DNA of 64,000 nt, taken from positions 1,116,001 to 1,180,000 of the forward strand of contig JAAROD010000080.1 in assembly GCA_012274445.1 (NCBI GenBank). Reading direction: 5' to 3'. The notes under the pieces were generated by a model. That model did no database searches and was not told the origin of the DNA. It saw nothing but the letters and a program-made list of their open reading frames with translations. This document shows positions 12,501 to 24,300 of this stretch, piece by piece. Position 1 is the stretch's first letter, and every line of letters begins with the position of its first letter. Origin of the DNA: Sclerotiophoma versabilis. Lineage: Eukaryota > Ascomycota > Dothideomycetes > Pleosporales > Didymellaceae. The position numbers and the translations under genes were made by a program.

Positions 12501-14113
12501 AACCCGAAACATCCAAAGTGCTTGAGCCTCGGGTAAGTTCAGATTTGCTTGTTAGTTGTTCCCTGCTCGAAGAGAGTGTGGATTGCAGCGAAGAGGTGAC
12601 GGCAGTCGATTGACTCAGAGGGACGACAGAGGGCGCGGGCGAGCTCGAAACATCGCTAATAACCGGCTTAGGTTCAGCAAAGCTGCTACTCGACAACGAT
12701 TCGCTGCTTGAGACTATCGGAAGCTGATCTATTGAGGTACTGTGCGTGGTTCTAGCCTCCGAAATGGTTGTCAAGGATGATGGTCGTGGTGTTTCGATCG
12801 CACTCGTCACGACTTCCCCAGTGGAGGTTGAACTCGGTTCGATCGTCAAAGACAGCAGCGACGACGGTGCCACTATAGAAGTGATCGATATCTGCACACT
12901 GCTTGTCGCAGCTATAGTTGTAGGCTGTAGCTCCGAGGTCGAAAGCCTTGTTCCTTCGCTGGAGCTCACCTGGTCGCCAGCAGAAGAGAGCGCTGGGACA
13001 GAGGTGTATACAGGCGCTTTCCCAGTGAGTGAAGTAGTAGCAAGCTCTTGCAGAAGACTTGTAGAGGCTGCGGATATACTCGAAGCAATCAGTTCCGAAT
13101 TTGAAGTGCTCGGGTTGTGAAAACTGGGTAGCGCAGTAGACCGCCGATCAGCGGGTGCTGTTGTAGATGCTGTCCCAGATACGAGAAGAGTCGAGGTGCT
13201 GAAGATTGCACTGATGGTCTCTGATATGGAGATTTGCGGTGTTTGAACAGGTACAATAGATGGAGCCGCCTCGCTAGTAGAACCAAAGGTAACACTATCG
13301 CCAGCCGGACTTGTTACAGCAGCAGTCGGTGTCTGTGAGGTCCCTTCAACTGGAGCTGATATCGAGGTGACTACCGAAGATCCTGCAAGGTCCGAAGTAG
13401 AAACAAGCTTGGATGTTGCTGTAACCGTCGATTCAACGATAGGCCCAGGGGCACTCGATGAGACTTTCAAGCTTCTGGAAGATTTTGGCTCATCGATGGA
13501 TGATTTAGTGACAGATGTGACATCAGAAGCTGTGGAGAAACCCGCATTTTCCGAGGTCCCACTGCGCAACGAAGATGGAAGTGCTGGTGTTGGAATTGTA
13601 GGTGGCCGTTCTGTTGCCAATATTGGAGACGTTCTACTTTCTGTGCCGCTCAGTCTTGACGTAGACACGACATCGCCATTGTAGCTGCCAGATTTGGCAG
13701 GTATAGATGCTGGTTGTGTTGTAGCAGGTGTGGGTGTCGGTATGGATAATGATGTTGAACTAAGGGTTATTACTACTGTTGGTGTCCTGACGATGGTCGA
13801 AGTTTGGATTGCGTCAGAAGATATGAAAGGACTGGATGTTGTTGCAGTGCTAGAAACTGACACCGGAGCCTCTGATGAGCTCGTTTGATTCGCGAAAGAT
13901 TTTTGGCGACGCTGGAGTGTGGGAAAGATCAGTCGTTCGACTGTGTGGTGTCTCTTGGGCACAATGGCATCTGCAACTAGGTTAGTATCCAGTAACTATC
14001 GGACTGAACAATGAAATCCTATGGCTCAATGTACCTTTGGTGAGAGAAGCTGTGACGATAGTCAATGCCAATGATGCGGCGCAGGAACCGAGCAAGACTC
14101 TCTTGAACCACAT
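9511..14113 (-). CDS. large Ser/Thr-rich single-pass membrane protein, sensor-like
   Basis: Two exons, 14113-14035 and 13976-9511, give 1514 residues. Exon 1 encodes a signal peptide (MWFKRVLLGSCAASLALTIV...). The joined sequence then reads VADAIVPKRHHTVER. Residues about 45-1045 are one long Ser/Thr-dominated stretch with almost no Cys, suited to dense O-mannosylation. A single membrane helix (GVAVGATTGLLIAIVAAVFIV) lies near 1049-1071, followed by RRFHAAKHGKR as a stop-transfer signal. The cytoplasmic tail of about 440 residues is rich in Ser, Pro and Tyr. This is the architecture of fungal wall-stress or polarity sensors (Mid2, Wsc or Axl2 type), but there is no Cys-rich WSC domain or cadherin-like domain that I can see, so the sensor role is inference. 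Convergent with the vWA-like gene; the next gene upstream (SDR) is on the same strand. Confidence 0.85.
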
Positions 14114-14723
14114 CGCATGGTCGCAAATCAGAAACGATTGATTCGACGTGTTGACAGTAAAGCGACCTCGCAATCCCAAGAAGTTTGCGACAGGTAGTAC
14201 GGCATTGCATACTTATGGACTTTGCAACTGAAGTGCGAACACCGACGGCGTTCTGTTGGTGGTAGGCCGCATCGGGCCAATTTAGGCTTAGTGCACCTGC
14301 AAGGTCCCTGTCCGTTTATGAGGCTTAGCCCCATGGTAGTCCGAGAATATCTACCAGTCAGCTAACTTTAGCATGTAGGCTTTCGTTGGCGCAATACACC
14401 TGTAAGTGTTATTGACTTGGCAACTTCCCAGGACTTGAATACATGAAAATCATACATAGAGTGGAAGGAAGTGGTTGTGCGTGGTACGCTAGCCGAGGCA
14501 TACATACGTTGCTGCTGATAATCGTCGATACCAAGCGCTGGACAGTCGCCAAGTTCACTTGTCGTCATGACGGCGTTCGCATTTCGATACTGCTCAGAGG
14601 TATTGCTTGTGCATATCGATTACTATCATCCGCTATCAACGCCATACTCCGGCCCCCAAATAGCACATCCGACTTCACGTAGGTTCGCAATCGTGGGCAA
14701 ATGTTGCAATCGAAGAACAAGAT
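14114..14723. other. intergenic, promoter side of Ser/Thr-rich gene
   Basis: 610 bp holding the 5' flank of the Ser/Thr-rich gene and the 3' flank of the SDR gene. No gene or clear regulatory motif was seen. Confidence 0.55.
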
Positions 14724-15806
14724 TTATTCCGTCGCAGTCGATCCATTTCCAGAAACCACATTGGCTTGGCTATCCCTGACAATCTCCTGTAGCCATATAG
14801 GAAAGGCGCGAATTTTGGGTGAGACAGCGGGACCTAGAACAATATGTCCGCTCTTCGCAGCAACGATCTGCTTCACCATGGCATCAGCGACATACTCTGG
14901 TTCCAATAGACTGGCACGAGCTTGCTTCAACCCAGCCTGAATCGCCTCGTGAGCTGTAATCGCTGATTTTGTCCAGCCTGGATGAACGATGGTTGTTTTG
15001 ATCTCAGGGCACTTGTACCGGTGCTTCAATTCCTGAGTCAGACCCTCGTGGAGGGCAAGGAGTGCTGCCTTGGTAGCGCTGTAGTCAACCGCTCCTGCAA
15101 GGGCTACGAACGATGCTAGGCTAGCAACAGTCATGATATGCCCTTTCTTGTTGGCAATCATGTCTGGCAGAAACTCTTGAATGGTGCTCCAATGACTGAT
15201 CAGGTTGATGTCAAACAGTTTTCGTAGGGCTTCAGTGGGTATGTCAAGGATGTTGTAAGCATTACCGATACCCGCATTGTTGATCAATATTGATGGTGGA
15301 CCGAGATCAGAACGGACAGCTTCTCCCGCCTTGTGGATATCATCTCTAGAGGTAACGTCGCAGCTGTAGTACTGAATGAGTTGTCGCTCAGCTACCGAGT
15401 TATTAGCGATCGCGCTCGCTTTACCGGAAAAATTGTACCATTACTCACCATCCGTGAACTGATCCGACAATGGCGCAATGTCCAGGACTGCAACTCTAAT
15501 GCCATGTGACACGAGCTTCTTCACCACGCAAGCACCAATGCCTGCAGAACCGCCAGTGACAACCGCCACCTCACTTGGCCAATTCCAGTCGCTGTTGTCA
15601 TTCTTCCATGTCCATCTGTTTAGAGCCCAGCTGTTAAGCACCGCATTGGCTTCAACAGTTGCCCAAACAGCCAAGCCCCATCTAATGAGCCGGACAATGG
15701 TCTCTTGGTGAAGGCCGAGAGGCTGGCTGTCTGCGATACCGAATGTTGCAGGATCCACAAGCTGCAAGCCAATGCATGTGGCGGCCAAAGCCATGCACCG
15801 AAACAT
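14724..15806 (-). CDS. short-chain dehydrogenase/reductase, membrane-anchored SDR16C-like
   Basis: Two exons, 15806-15449 and 15391-14724, give 341 residues. It should catalyse NAD(P)-dependent alcohol/ketone interconversion. The cofactor motif TGGSAGIG is at 84-91, NNAG at 157-160, a Ser in VASLASF near 206-209, and the catalytic pair YSATK with Tyr223 and Lys227. The roughly 80 residues before the Rossmann fold are hydrophobic with a Trp-rich stretch (NRWTWKNDNSDWNWP), as in fungal relatives of human DHRS/17-beta-HSD11-type enzymes that sit on ER or lipid droplets. The substrate is not predictable. The frame stays open upstream to about 16130, but the ATG at 15806 gives the family-like N-terminus. 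It diverges from MTG2 across 589 bp. Confidence 0.9.
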
Positions 15807-16395
15807 GGAGGCTATACAAGGCTGAATTGTTGTAGGAGGGTCGTCAGCACTTTGCGGTACCTGCGTGAAACAGGGATGAGGTAGTGGGCGCTGCTTATGT
15901 TGAGGGTAAGCACTATGCAGCAGGTGTCGACCAGAGACTCCGAGAATGTGGTCCGAATGAGGTTTAAGTACTCGGAGAGGGCTTAGGGGACCGAGGCATG
16001 TGGGGAGGAGCACGTTTGGGGAAGGAGGCGCGTAGTAGCAGAACGCTCGGAAGACAGAAATCCCCGTACTTTGTGCCAACACTCCGGCCCTCACACACAT
16101 CTGAGATAGCTTTGTAACACAACTACGCAAAATTGAACTTGTGTGTCAAGGCTATCAAAGTCAATTCTGATACTTTGCTACAGTTTGAGCTATTTGTAAT
16201 TTTTACACGTGTTGTAGTTGTTGAGTTATTGCGTTGTAAGGTTCGGGCCGTAAGTCTTGCTTGCGTTGTCCTCGGGGGGGGCAGGAGGCTCGGTTCGGAG
16301 TTCCTACGCGTTGATTGGCTGCGCAAAACTGAAGCCATCGTGACTACCGCTCGAGAGCTCTTTCCTTTACCATCGACTCCTAACAACAGTGACTT
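15807..16395. other. divergent promoter region, SDR / MTG2
   Basis: 589 bp between two divergent starts. It contains a G run near 16274-16281, ACGCGT at 16306-16311 and an inverted CCAAT box at 16314-16318. The minus-strand frame stays open through most of it, but without protein-like composition. Confidence 0.6.
16314..16318 (-). promoter_or_regulatory. candidate CCAAT box upstream of MTG2
   Basis: ATTGG on the plus strand lies 78 bp before the MTG2 ATG. The fungal HAP/CCAAT-binding complex controls many respiratory genes, so the site fits a mitochondrial GTPase. A 5-mer is common by chance, so this is only a candidate. Confidence 0.35.
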
Positions 16396-18054
16396 ATGCC
16401 ATCTGTTCGGCCAAGGTTCCTCAGCGGAACGCTCACACCGTTCTTATACCCGGCGTTCACCGAATCCACACTCCTCACCGTTTCACGCAGATGTCCGCTG
16501 CACAGACGATTTCCATTGCAGGCACGATGCAGTTCTACAGCCACCGAACAGCCTGACTACTCACGATTGGATCCCACTCCGGACGACTATTCCTTGACTC
16601 CCTTCGCCGATCGAACTATCCTCACATTAGAAGCTGGTGCTGGTGGCCATGGCTGTGTGTCGTTTCTGCGCGAGATGTACACCCCAGAAGGGCCAGCCAA
16701 TGGCGGCGATGGAGGGAGTGGAGGGAACATATACATTCAGGCAGTGCGCGGTGAAACATCACTGCACAAACTTGCCCGTAGACGTCTCATCAAGGCTGGG
16801 AGAGGCCGCAATGGGCAAGGCAAAGTGAAGGGTGGCGAAAGAGGTGCCGATGTCCTCATCAAGGTGCCAGTAGGGACTATCGTGCGAGAGATACAGAGGC
16901 ATGATCCGGTTGAAATTCTTCTCGAAGAGGCTGAGAAGGCTGAGATGGAGCGTGAGCGGGCAGAAGCAAGCGGCGATGTTGCGGAGGAGGAGGGCGGATA
17001 CAAAAGGGATAGATGGCTGGTCTACCCCGGAACAGTGCCCACCGAACTGAACAGGATGAAGTTTCCTCAACTACCGAAGCCTCGAAGATCGCACCTCGCC
17101 GCTCTCGAACCACAGTCACCCATATGGCTGGACCTCGACAAGCACATGGAGACGCCCATGCTGCTCGCAGCCGGCGCTATGGGTGGCTTGGGCAACCCCA
17201 ACTTCATGACACCCTTCAACAACAGACCGAAGATGGCTACAAAAGGAGAAGAAGGCGTCAAGATCTCTGTCCAACTCGAACTGAAGATCCTTGCAGACTT
17301 AGGTCTTGTTGGTCTCCCCAACGCCGGAAAGAGCACCCTGCTCCGAGCCTTGAGCAACAGCCGTGCTCGAGTTGGCAACTGGGCCTTCACAACCCTCCAG
17401 CCAAATGTTGGTACTGTTGTTCTCGACAACCATAAAAGCCGTCCTCTCGTCATGAAGCGCAACAAGCACGGCGAACTTCGTGAAAGCTTCACCATTGCTG
17501 ATGTTCCTGGGCTGATCGAAGACGCGCATCTAGACAAGGGCCTGGGTCTCGGCTTCTTACGCCACGTCGAGCGTGCCGCAGTTCTGGCTTTCGTCATCGA
17601 CCTCAACGCTGGCGACGCTGTCAAAGCGCTTAAACTTCTGTGGCGGGAGGTCTCCGAGTACGAAACCCTTCGCGGCAAAGAGCTCAACGCCGAGACCGAA
17701 CGCAGGATGGTCATGTACCGCCCTGCGACCAGTGTCGAATCCAAGGGTGAGACTGACACGCTTGACACCCCCGACTTGGATTCCTCGATAGAGCCACTGC
17801 CGTTCTTGACTTCAGAGCCCATCTCTGCGAAGCCGTGGTTCGTTGTTGCGACAAAGGCTGATCTGGAGGGCACACAAGAGAACTACGAGAAGCTGCACAA
17901 GTACCTGCAAGACGTCAGGAGTGGTGCACAACCTCATCCTAGTGGGCGCGAGAACGCTTGGAAGAGAGACGTCTCGTCGATACCCATCAGTGCGATCAAT
18001 GCTCATGGTGTTGAGGCGATACCGCAGATAGTCATGGACTTGCTGGACGATTAG
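16396..18054 (+). CDS. MTG2: mitochondrial Obg-family GTPase (ribosome assembly)
   Basis: An intronless gene of 552 residues. Obg GTPases bind the large ribosomal subunit and act in its late assembly; Mtg2 is the mitochondrial member. Residues 1 to about 55 are Arg/Ser-rich with no acids at first, as in a mitochondrial presequence. The Gly-rich Obg fold starts near residue 75 (FADRTILTLEAGAGGHGCVS, GGDGGSGGNIYI, GRGRNGQGKVKGG) and has an acidic insertion near 175-205. The GTPase domain shows G1 GLPNAGKST at 306-314, switch I FTTLQPNVG, G3 DVPGL near 368 and RHVERA. The G4 site reads ATKAD near 485-489, with Thr replacing the usual Asn of NKxD. There is no clear C-terminal Obg extension. The ATG gives a good presequence. 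Confidence 0.95.
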   Translation: MPSVRPRFLSGTLTPFLYPAFTESTLLTVSRRCPLHRRFPLQARCSSTATEQPDYSRLDPTPDDYSLTPFADRTILTLEAGAGGHGCVSFLREMYTPEGPANGGDGGSGGNIYIQAVRGETSLHKLARRRLIKAGRGRNGQGKVKGGERGADVLIKVPVGTIVREIQRHDPVEILLEEAEKAEMERERAEASGDVAEEEGGYKRDRWLVYPGTVPTELNRMKFPQLPKPRRSHLAALEPQSPIWLDLDKHMETPMLLAAGAMGGLGNPNFMTPFNNRPKMATKGEEGVKISVQLELKILADLGLVGLPNAGKSTLLRALSNSRARVGNWAFTTLQPNVGTVVLDNHKSRPLVMKRNKHGELRESFTIADVPGLIEDAHLDKGLGLGFLRHVERAAVLAFVIDLNAGDAVKALKLLWREVSEYETLRGKELNAETERRMVMYRPATSVESKGETDTLDTPDLDSSIEPLPFLTSEPISAKPWFVVATKADLEGTQENYEKLHKYLQDVRSGAQPHPSGRENAWKRDVSSIPISAINAHGVEAIPQIVMDLLDD

Positions 18055-18396
18055 TTAAACATTGTACAATGCACCTGTATTATAGTAATGATACCATAGA
18101 CTGTACAACACCCAGTGAATGTATGTAGCTGACCCGGTGAATTCAAGACAAGTCACGCAGCATGCTGAGAACACACAGCATCCATAGAATACTTGAAGTG
18201 CAAATGTGATAACAAACTTCCATTTCCTGTACAGATCTCTACTATACACCGTTTCCAACGCTATCACTTTTACCAATACCAATTACCAAAGGGTCTCCTA
18301 TTTCGCGCTACTCTTCTTCTATTGCAGGTCTCGAAGGGTGACCAGTTCGTACCAATGCCTTTTCAACTTACCGACGATATCTAAACGATCCTAACC
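18055..18396. other. intergenic between convergent MTG2 and NUP98-96
   Basis: 342 bp of 3' flanks, AT-leaning, with no gene seen. Confidence 0.6.
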
Positions 18397-21300
18397 TTAT
18401 CTGCTGTCCGCCATGAGGTTGCGGTAATAGCTTGTGCTGAGATCGCACGAGTGTTTGAGCCACAAGTCTTCTGTGAGTGGGAGCTTGAGGATTTGAGAAC
18501 GATTGGCCGTCTGCATGTTAATTAGCCCATGAACTTGCATGTAGATTGGGGGAAGGGAAACGTACTTTGTTCTTTGCGACCAAGTTGGCGACGGTACCAG
18601 CAATCTCCATGAGTGCGACGCGCTCTTCCAGACCACATGTGTCCAGGCGGTCGCGCGCAGCAATTTCGAGTGTTTTTTGGAGCTTAGAGAGAAGGTGCTG
18701 GATTTCCTGTTCAAGCTCCTCGTCAACACGGTATGTCGAGCGGCGGCCAGTGTGGTCAAGGAGTTCAATGTAGTCCAGATAAATTTGACCACCTTGTGCC
18801 CATCCGGCAACGCGCTCCGGTCCATGACCAGACCCGCTGCGTCGAAGAGAAGCGAGTGAGGCGTTATCACTGGTGAAACCATCTGCTTCTTCGGGAAAGA
18901 AGCCAGCCATCAGTTCACGCAATGGCTCGTAATCGCGTGAGATGATGGCATCAGGACCGACCTTGCGGCAGAGCACCTCGTGTGCCTCTTCCAGCTCGTC
19001 AGCCTTGATGAGGTGCGTGGCTTCCCGGACAGCGTCCCCCTCTGTCTTGGCTTGTAATGCGGCGGCAGCATGGAGCCAGGTTGCCGGAACATGTAGTTCG
19101 TTCGTAAGGTAGGCGTATGTGGAGTCAGACTCAGCGAGCGTGATCGATTTCGCAAATTGGTTGACCAACGATCTAATGTAGTGCTCGCGCATGGCCGCCG
19201 AGGACAAGTGAGTGTACACCCATATGGCTGTGGTCCAGTGCTCTTGCGTATGAAGAGAGGCCGCGTAAGACAGTGTAATGTCGTCACCAAGCTCAATGAG
19301 CGGATCAGCACCTTGGATGTCTTTGTTGGTGATGGTCGCAGTTGATGACATGAACGAGCGACGGAACTCGCCCTCCCCATCACCACGGAACGTAGGCATA
19401 CCGACCTTGCGTTCAGGCTCTTCCATCTCATCTTGATGACGGGAGTAAAAGAGTTGAAAGAGCTGGAATGATAAGCGTGCGTTGAGAGGATGACCAGAAA
19501 CATTTTCCGGGGCCAGAACATCTTCAACATTCGCCGGGATATCCAGCTTGGACGCTGCGTAAAGCTTGAGAATGCCCCAAAGAAGATCTTCGCGATTGGC
19601 CGCATCCGGGTCAGTCCAGCCCATATCAACATTATCGCGGACAAACCAGGGCACGGGCTTTACATCTTCGAGCCCGTCTCTGAGAGAGTCTGCAAATTGT
19701 GCCACAGCTAACTCAATAGGCTCGTCGACTAGGGTGCCATACCACAGGCGAAGACCAAAAGCGCGACGCCAATCGAGAGCGAATCTGCTTGAGATATTGA
19801 ATGTGACAGCCCTGTTCTCACGACCATTTCCAAGCTTGCCATCTGCCTGTGCGCAGTTGCCGGACAGCAGCTCATATAGAGCACGATGGGCGTCCTCCAT
19901 TTCAGCAAGCATGTCCAAGCGCCGCCACTCCTCAATCTGCGCGGTCATGGTCTGACGTATGTTTGAATCGCCGCCGATTTGTGCGACCATGGTGGCAAGT
20001 CGCAGGTCCAAGCCTTCAAGTAGAGCATGACAAGCTTCTGCGACGTTGTTGCAACTCAGCTGGGCAATGGCGCGCTCTTCAGAAGTTGCCGCTTCCTGTG
20101 CATGTTTTTGTGCATCGCCATAGACCAAAGCCTTCCAGAATTCAGACAGTCTATCCTTCCTGTAGCGCTCGATGTGTTCGGGGTCAACATCGGCTGGCTT
20201 CTTAATCCGATCAGCACCATCATACAGGAGCGACAACAATTGCCACGCGTGCTGTTCGTGAGTGCCTGCAATAGTGTCAACGGACACAGCCTTGGCAATA
20301 CTGGAGAACTCGACAGGAGCTGGATCGGTGAGCATTGTGGCGAACGGTATGCCATCAGCAGTAGAGATCTTGGTTTGCTGCTTCTGAACGCTCAAGGTCT
20401 CGGGGGCGGCCTATGCATGATCAGTGTGTCACTCATGGCAGCCTGACTTATTACTCACATCATCAAAAGCAGGCATCTTCATGAAGCGAATATCTTTGGT
20501 CGCGCCGGCGAGTGGTTCCTGAGCAGTGGAGAATGCGCCAGTCTCGAGGTTCTTAGCACCCTTGTTACCATAGATCAATACACTGGTCTCGCTGAAGTGG
20601 GGTTTGCTGGAGTTGTGGAAATTTTTGTCGGCATCGGTCATTTCGTCGAGATCGTGGGATGACTTTGGTCGTTTCGAGTATGGTAACTGGTGGCAAAGAT
20701 TTTAGTAATCTTGTCCATATCAATTTGTATCTACATACAATGGCCGAAGCGTCAATCTCAGTGAGGATATCACACGATAATCAACACAGATATGCCAAAA
20801 CAAACGCTCAAAAGAAGGGGAAGTCAAACCTCGATGCCTTGTCCTTGCCGCTTTGAAAGTGACTCCCGGTAGTTGTCTGTCTCACCGAAAAGTGAGTTCA
20901 TCAAATCCATGTGTGTTGCAAAAGGTCGTGCATTGATCGACTGCATTGCGAATGTGGGGCTTCTATCGTGCTCTCGAAGGGCATGGCCTTGGCTTTCGCG
21001 CAAGGCAGTTCGATCCTGCTTCCTCGGGCTGATGGTGCGCTGAAGTTGGTCCGCCCAATCGTCATCAAAGACGGCCTGTCCCTTCGAGGGTGTACCAAAG
21101 TTGGGCTTGAAGACCTGACTAGCCTTCAGGATCGACTTTGGTGCCTTGAGTGTGCTCCTGAAAGGGTCTGATTCTGTAGCGGCTGCTGGCTCCGTGGTGT
21201 GAATAGGTCCAGACACAGAATCCGCCATGCTCTGATCTTGGTCCAATTCGGATTCGCTCTCATAGTAGTCAGCTTCTTGCTGGCCATCAAGCGAACCCAC

Positions 21301-24300
21301 GGAGCGCTCCCCTAAAAAAGACTCGTTACGAGAGTCATCCTCATCGTCGTATTCTTCGTATGCAGCCTCGTCACCGAAGCCACCGGGAACGCTCGCACGT
21401 GCGCGCATGCCCCGCTTGAAGTCGAAAGTGTCATCAGGACTAGACTCGTCAGGGCTTACCAGCGAGTCCTGCTGGGGTGTGCTGGTCATCTGACTTGTGT
21501 TGAGTAAAGTCTGCGCAGGTGTGTCGGGCACGGGGCTCAGCTCACTCGACTCTTCCTCCTCATCGTCACTATAATCATTTTCGTAATCGAGACCGTAAGA
21601 AGAGAAGTGAGGCACAGTGAAGATCCAGCCGCCGTTGGTGGCATTGTAGCTTTCGAAATTGGTACCAGCAACACGCTTCAGGCGCTCCAAGTGCTTGGCG
21701 TCCTTCTTGCCAGCCTTGTTGCGAGGCCACGAGTTGAGAAGCGTTACACGCGATGGGTGATTCAGCGCAGTGCCCATTGGTGGCTTTGGCAGGCATGTGC
21801 AGTTCTCTCCGTATACTGTGGCGTTGCGATGGTTAAGCTGCACAATGTCACCGAAGAGCTTGTCGAGGTTCGTCTCTGAAAGATCAACGGGTGCGCCTTG
21901 GTGAAACTCGATCTGACCAATATTGTGGCGACCGACCACGAAGTTGCGCACGCTCTTAAGCTCTTGCTTGCTCATCTTCTTCAGCTGGTGCAGGGATGGC
22001 TGGGACCAGTATTCACCAGGCTCGGGGTCCTCTCCAGGCTGAGCGTTGACCGCTGAAGATGACTTTGGCGTCAGGGCAGAGTCTTCTTCAGGGACCCGTG
22101 CAAGCTCGTTGCCATTCACTTGCTGCATAGCTGGGCGTGAGGGCTCCGGGCTAGCATCTCCGTTGACAGACCTAGGGGAAGCATCGCCGTCTTCTCTGCG
22201 CACTACCATGGCAGTCTCGCCATCTGTGCTGCCATTCAAGGTGTCACCGTCACCACCAGCAAAGCTTACGCGTTTGTGTGACGGCTCTTCGAAGAGCGGG
22301 ATGCGGGTGTTGATCGAGCGGTTAACGTTCAGCTTCTTAAGGCTGCCATTGCCGAACGAGCGACCGGTTGTTGAAAACGCACCAGGAGCCAAAATGCTGG
22401 TCTCAGGGGTGAAGCTGTTGCGCAGGTTGCTCATAGAGGTACTTCTACTACCGAGTGAGCGCGACAAGCTGCCTCCAGCGAAAAGACTGCCACCGAGGTT
22501 AGGCGTAGCTTGACCACTAGCTGGGCTGCCGTAAGTGGAGTATGTGAATCCATAACCACCAGTGCGCTTGGCCTGGGGCGTAAGGAGACGGGTAGATGCG
22601 GCAGGGTTAAGCTTGTGCTGAGGCAGGATGGCACTTTTCTTGTTTTTCTGGCTGCTAGAAAGAGGCGTGGCGATGGGACCGGGGCTTTGAGTTGGAGTAG
22701 CAAGGCCAGCGAACAGTGCATCGTTTCCATATGGGTTGGTGTTCAAAGAAGTATTCAGCAAAGAGCTTCCAGATGCACCAAACAGGCTGTTGCCGTTCTG
22801 TTGCTGGTTCTGCTGCTGATTGTTTTGGCTAGCACCAAACAGGGAGCCACCCATATTGCTCTGCTGCTGGTTGTTCTGGCCTAGGCCTCCGAACAGACCA
22901 CCTCCAGCGTTGCTGTTTGTAGTGGAACCGCCGAAGAGACCGCCAGGCTTCTGCTGGTTGTTTTGTCCGCCAAATAGACTAGAGCCGGTGTTCGTCTGGT
23001 TGTTCTGTCCGCCGAGATTGCCGAACAGGCCGCCTCCAGTTGCACTTCCTGTGTTTGTGGTGTTTCCTCCACCGAAGAGACCTCCACCTGTCGTCGCAGG
23101 CTTAGCCCCTCCAAAGAGTCCACCTCCAGTGTTGTTGTTGGTCGTCGAGCTTCCAAAAAGACCTCCAGATGCTGGGGTCGTTGTAGAAGCACCGCCACCG
23201 AACAAACCGCCGCCAGTGTTGGTCGTTGCGGCTCCGCCTCCAAATAGACCCCCTGTTGCGGGCTTGGCCTGGTTGTTGTTTTGACCGAAGCCGCCGCCAC
23301 CACCACCACCACCACCGAAGAGTCCTCCTGATGCTGGTGCCTGAGTGGTGTTGTTCTGGCCGAACGTGCTGCCGGCGTTGCCGAACAGTCCACCCCCTGA
23401 GTTTGCTGTCGTCGCAGCACCGCCAAAGGCAGGTGCGGCGCTAGCCTGGTTGTTCTGACCAAAGAGTCCTCCGCCAGTGTTCGACTGTCCAAAGCCAGTG
23501 TTGGTCGAGCCACCAAAACCAGTCGAGGTGTTCGTTGCGCCGGCGCCGAATGCAGGCTTTGCTGCAGTGTTGTTGCCAAAAAGACCGCCTCCTGTGTTGC
23601 TGTTATTAGCACCGAAGCCGCCACCGCTGCCGAAACCTCCGGTTGTATTGGTAGTCGAGCCACCACCGAAAAGGCCGCCGCCAGTGGTGCCTGTGCTGGC
23701 TGTATTTGACCCTCCAAACAGACCACCAGTAGCTGGCTTCGCTCCGAAGAGGCCACCACCGGTGGTGGTGTTGGTGTTCGTGCCAAACCCTCCTGCAGAC
23801 TGGCCAAACCCTCCGGTAGTGTTCGTTGTGCTGCCACCACCGAAGAGGCCGCCGCCGGTATTTGTGTTGGTAGAGCCGAACGCAGATGGCGTGGTGGTGT
23901 TGGGGTTGTTGTTTGCACCAAAGCCTCCGAAAGTAGAGCTTTGGCCGAATGCACCGCCCTGGCCGTTTGAGTTGCCGTAGCGGCGTCCTTGGTTGTAATC
24001 AGCTAACCTCAGCTCTTCGAGGGAGAAGTTCTGGTACGGTTGCTGGAAGGTGATGGTCTGGTAATGTTGCGTTGCGGAAGTGCCATCTTTCTCGGTGTGA
24101 GCCTGGAATGGTGTGCTCGCGGTACCGTTGTTGGTGGTTGCTGCTGCGCCAAAACCGCCAGGGGCGCCACCGCCAAAGCCTCCTGTAGTGTTGTTGGAGC
24201 CAAATCCGCCAGCGCTTCCACCGCCGAACAATCCACCACCAGTGTTGGTTGTTGGGCCGCTACCGAATGCAGGCTTGCTTGCGCCTCCGAAAAGGCTTGT

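Noticed and set aside
11009..13684. Several plus-strand frames of 105-208 codons
   Set aside because: Antisense of the Ser/Thr-rich coding sequence, where few antisense stops arise; no recognisable protein.
15807..16130. Upstream extension of the SDR frame by about 108 codons
   Set aside because: The composition is unlike SDR N-termini; the ATG at 15806 gives the expected start, and the extension covers the divergent promoter.
16306..16311. ACGCGT upstream of MTG2
   Set aside because: A mitochondrial GTPase is not an expected MBF target, and a palindromic 6-mer is common by chance in 64 kb.
20689..20697. GGTGGCAAA, identical to the yeast proteasome PACE element
   Set aside because: It lies across an intron/exon junction inside Nup98-96, far from any promoter, and is likely chance.
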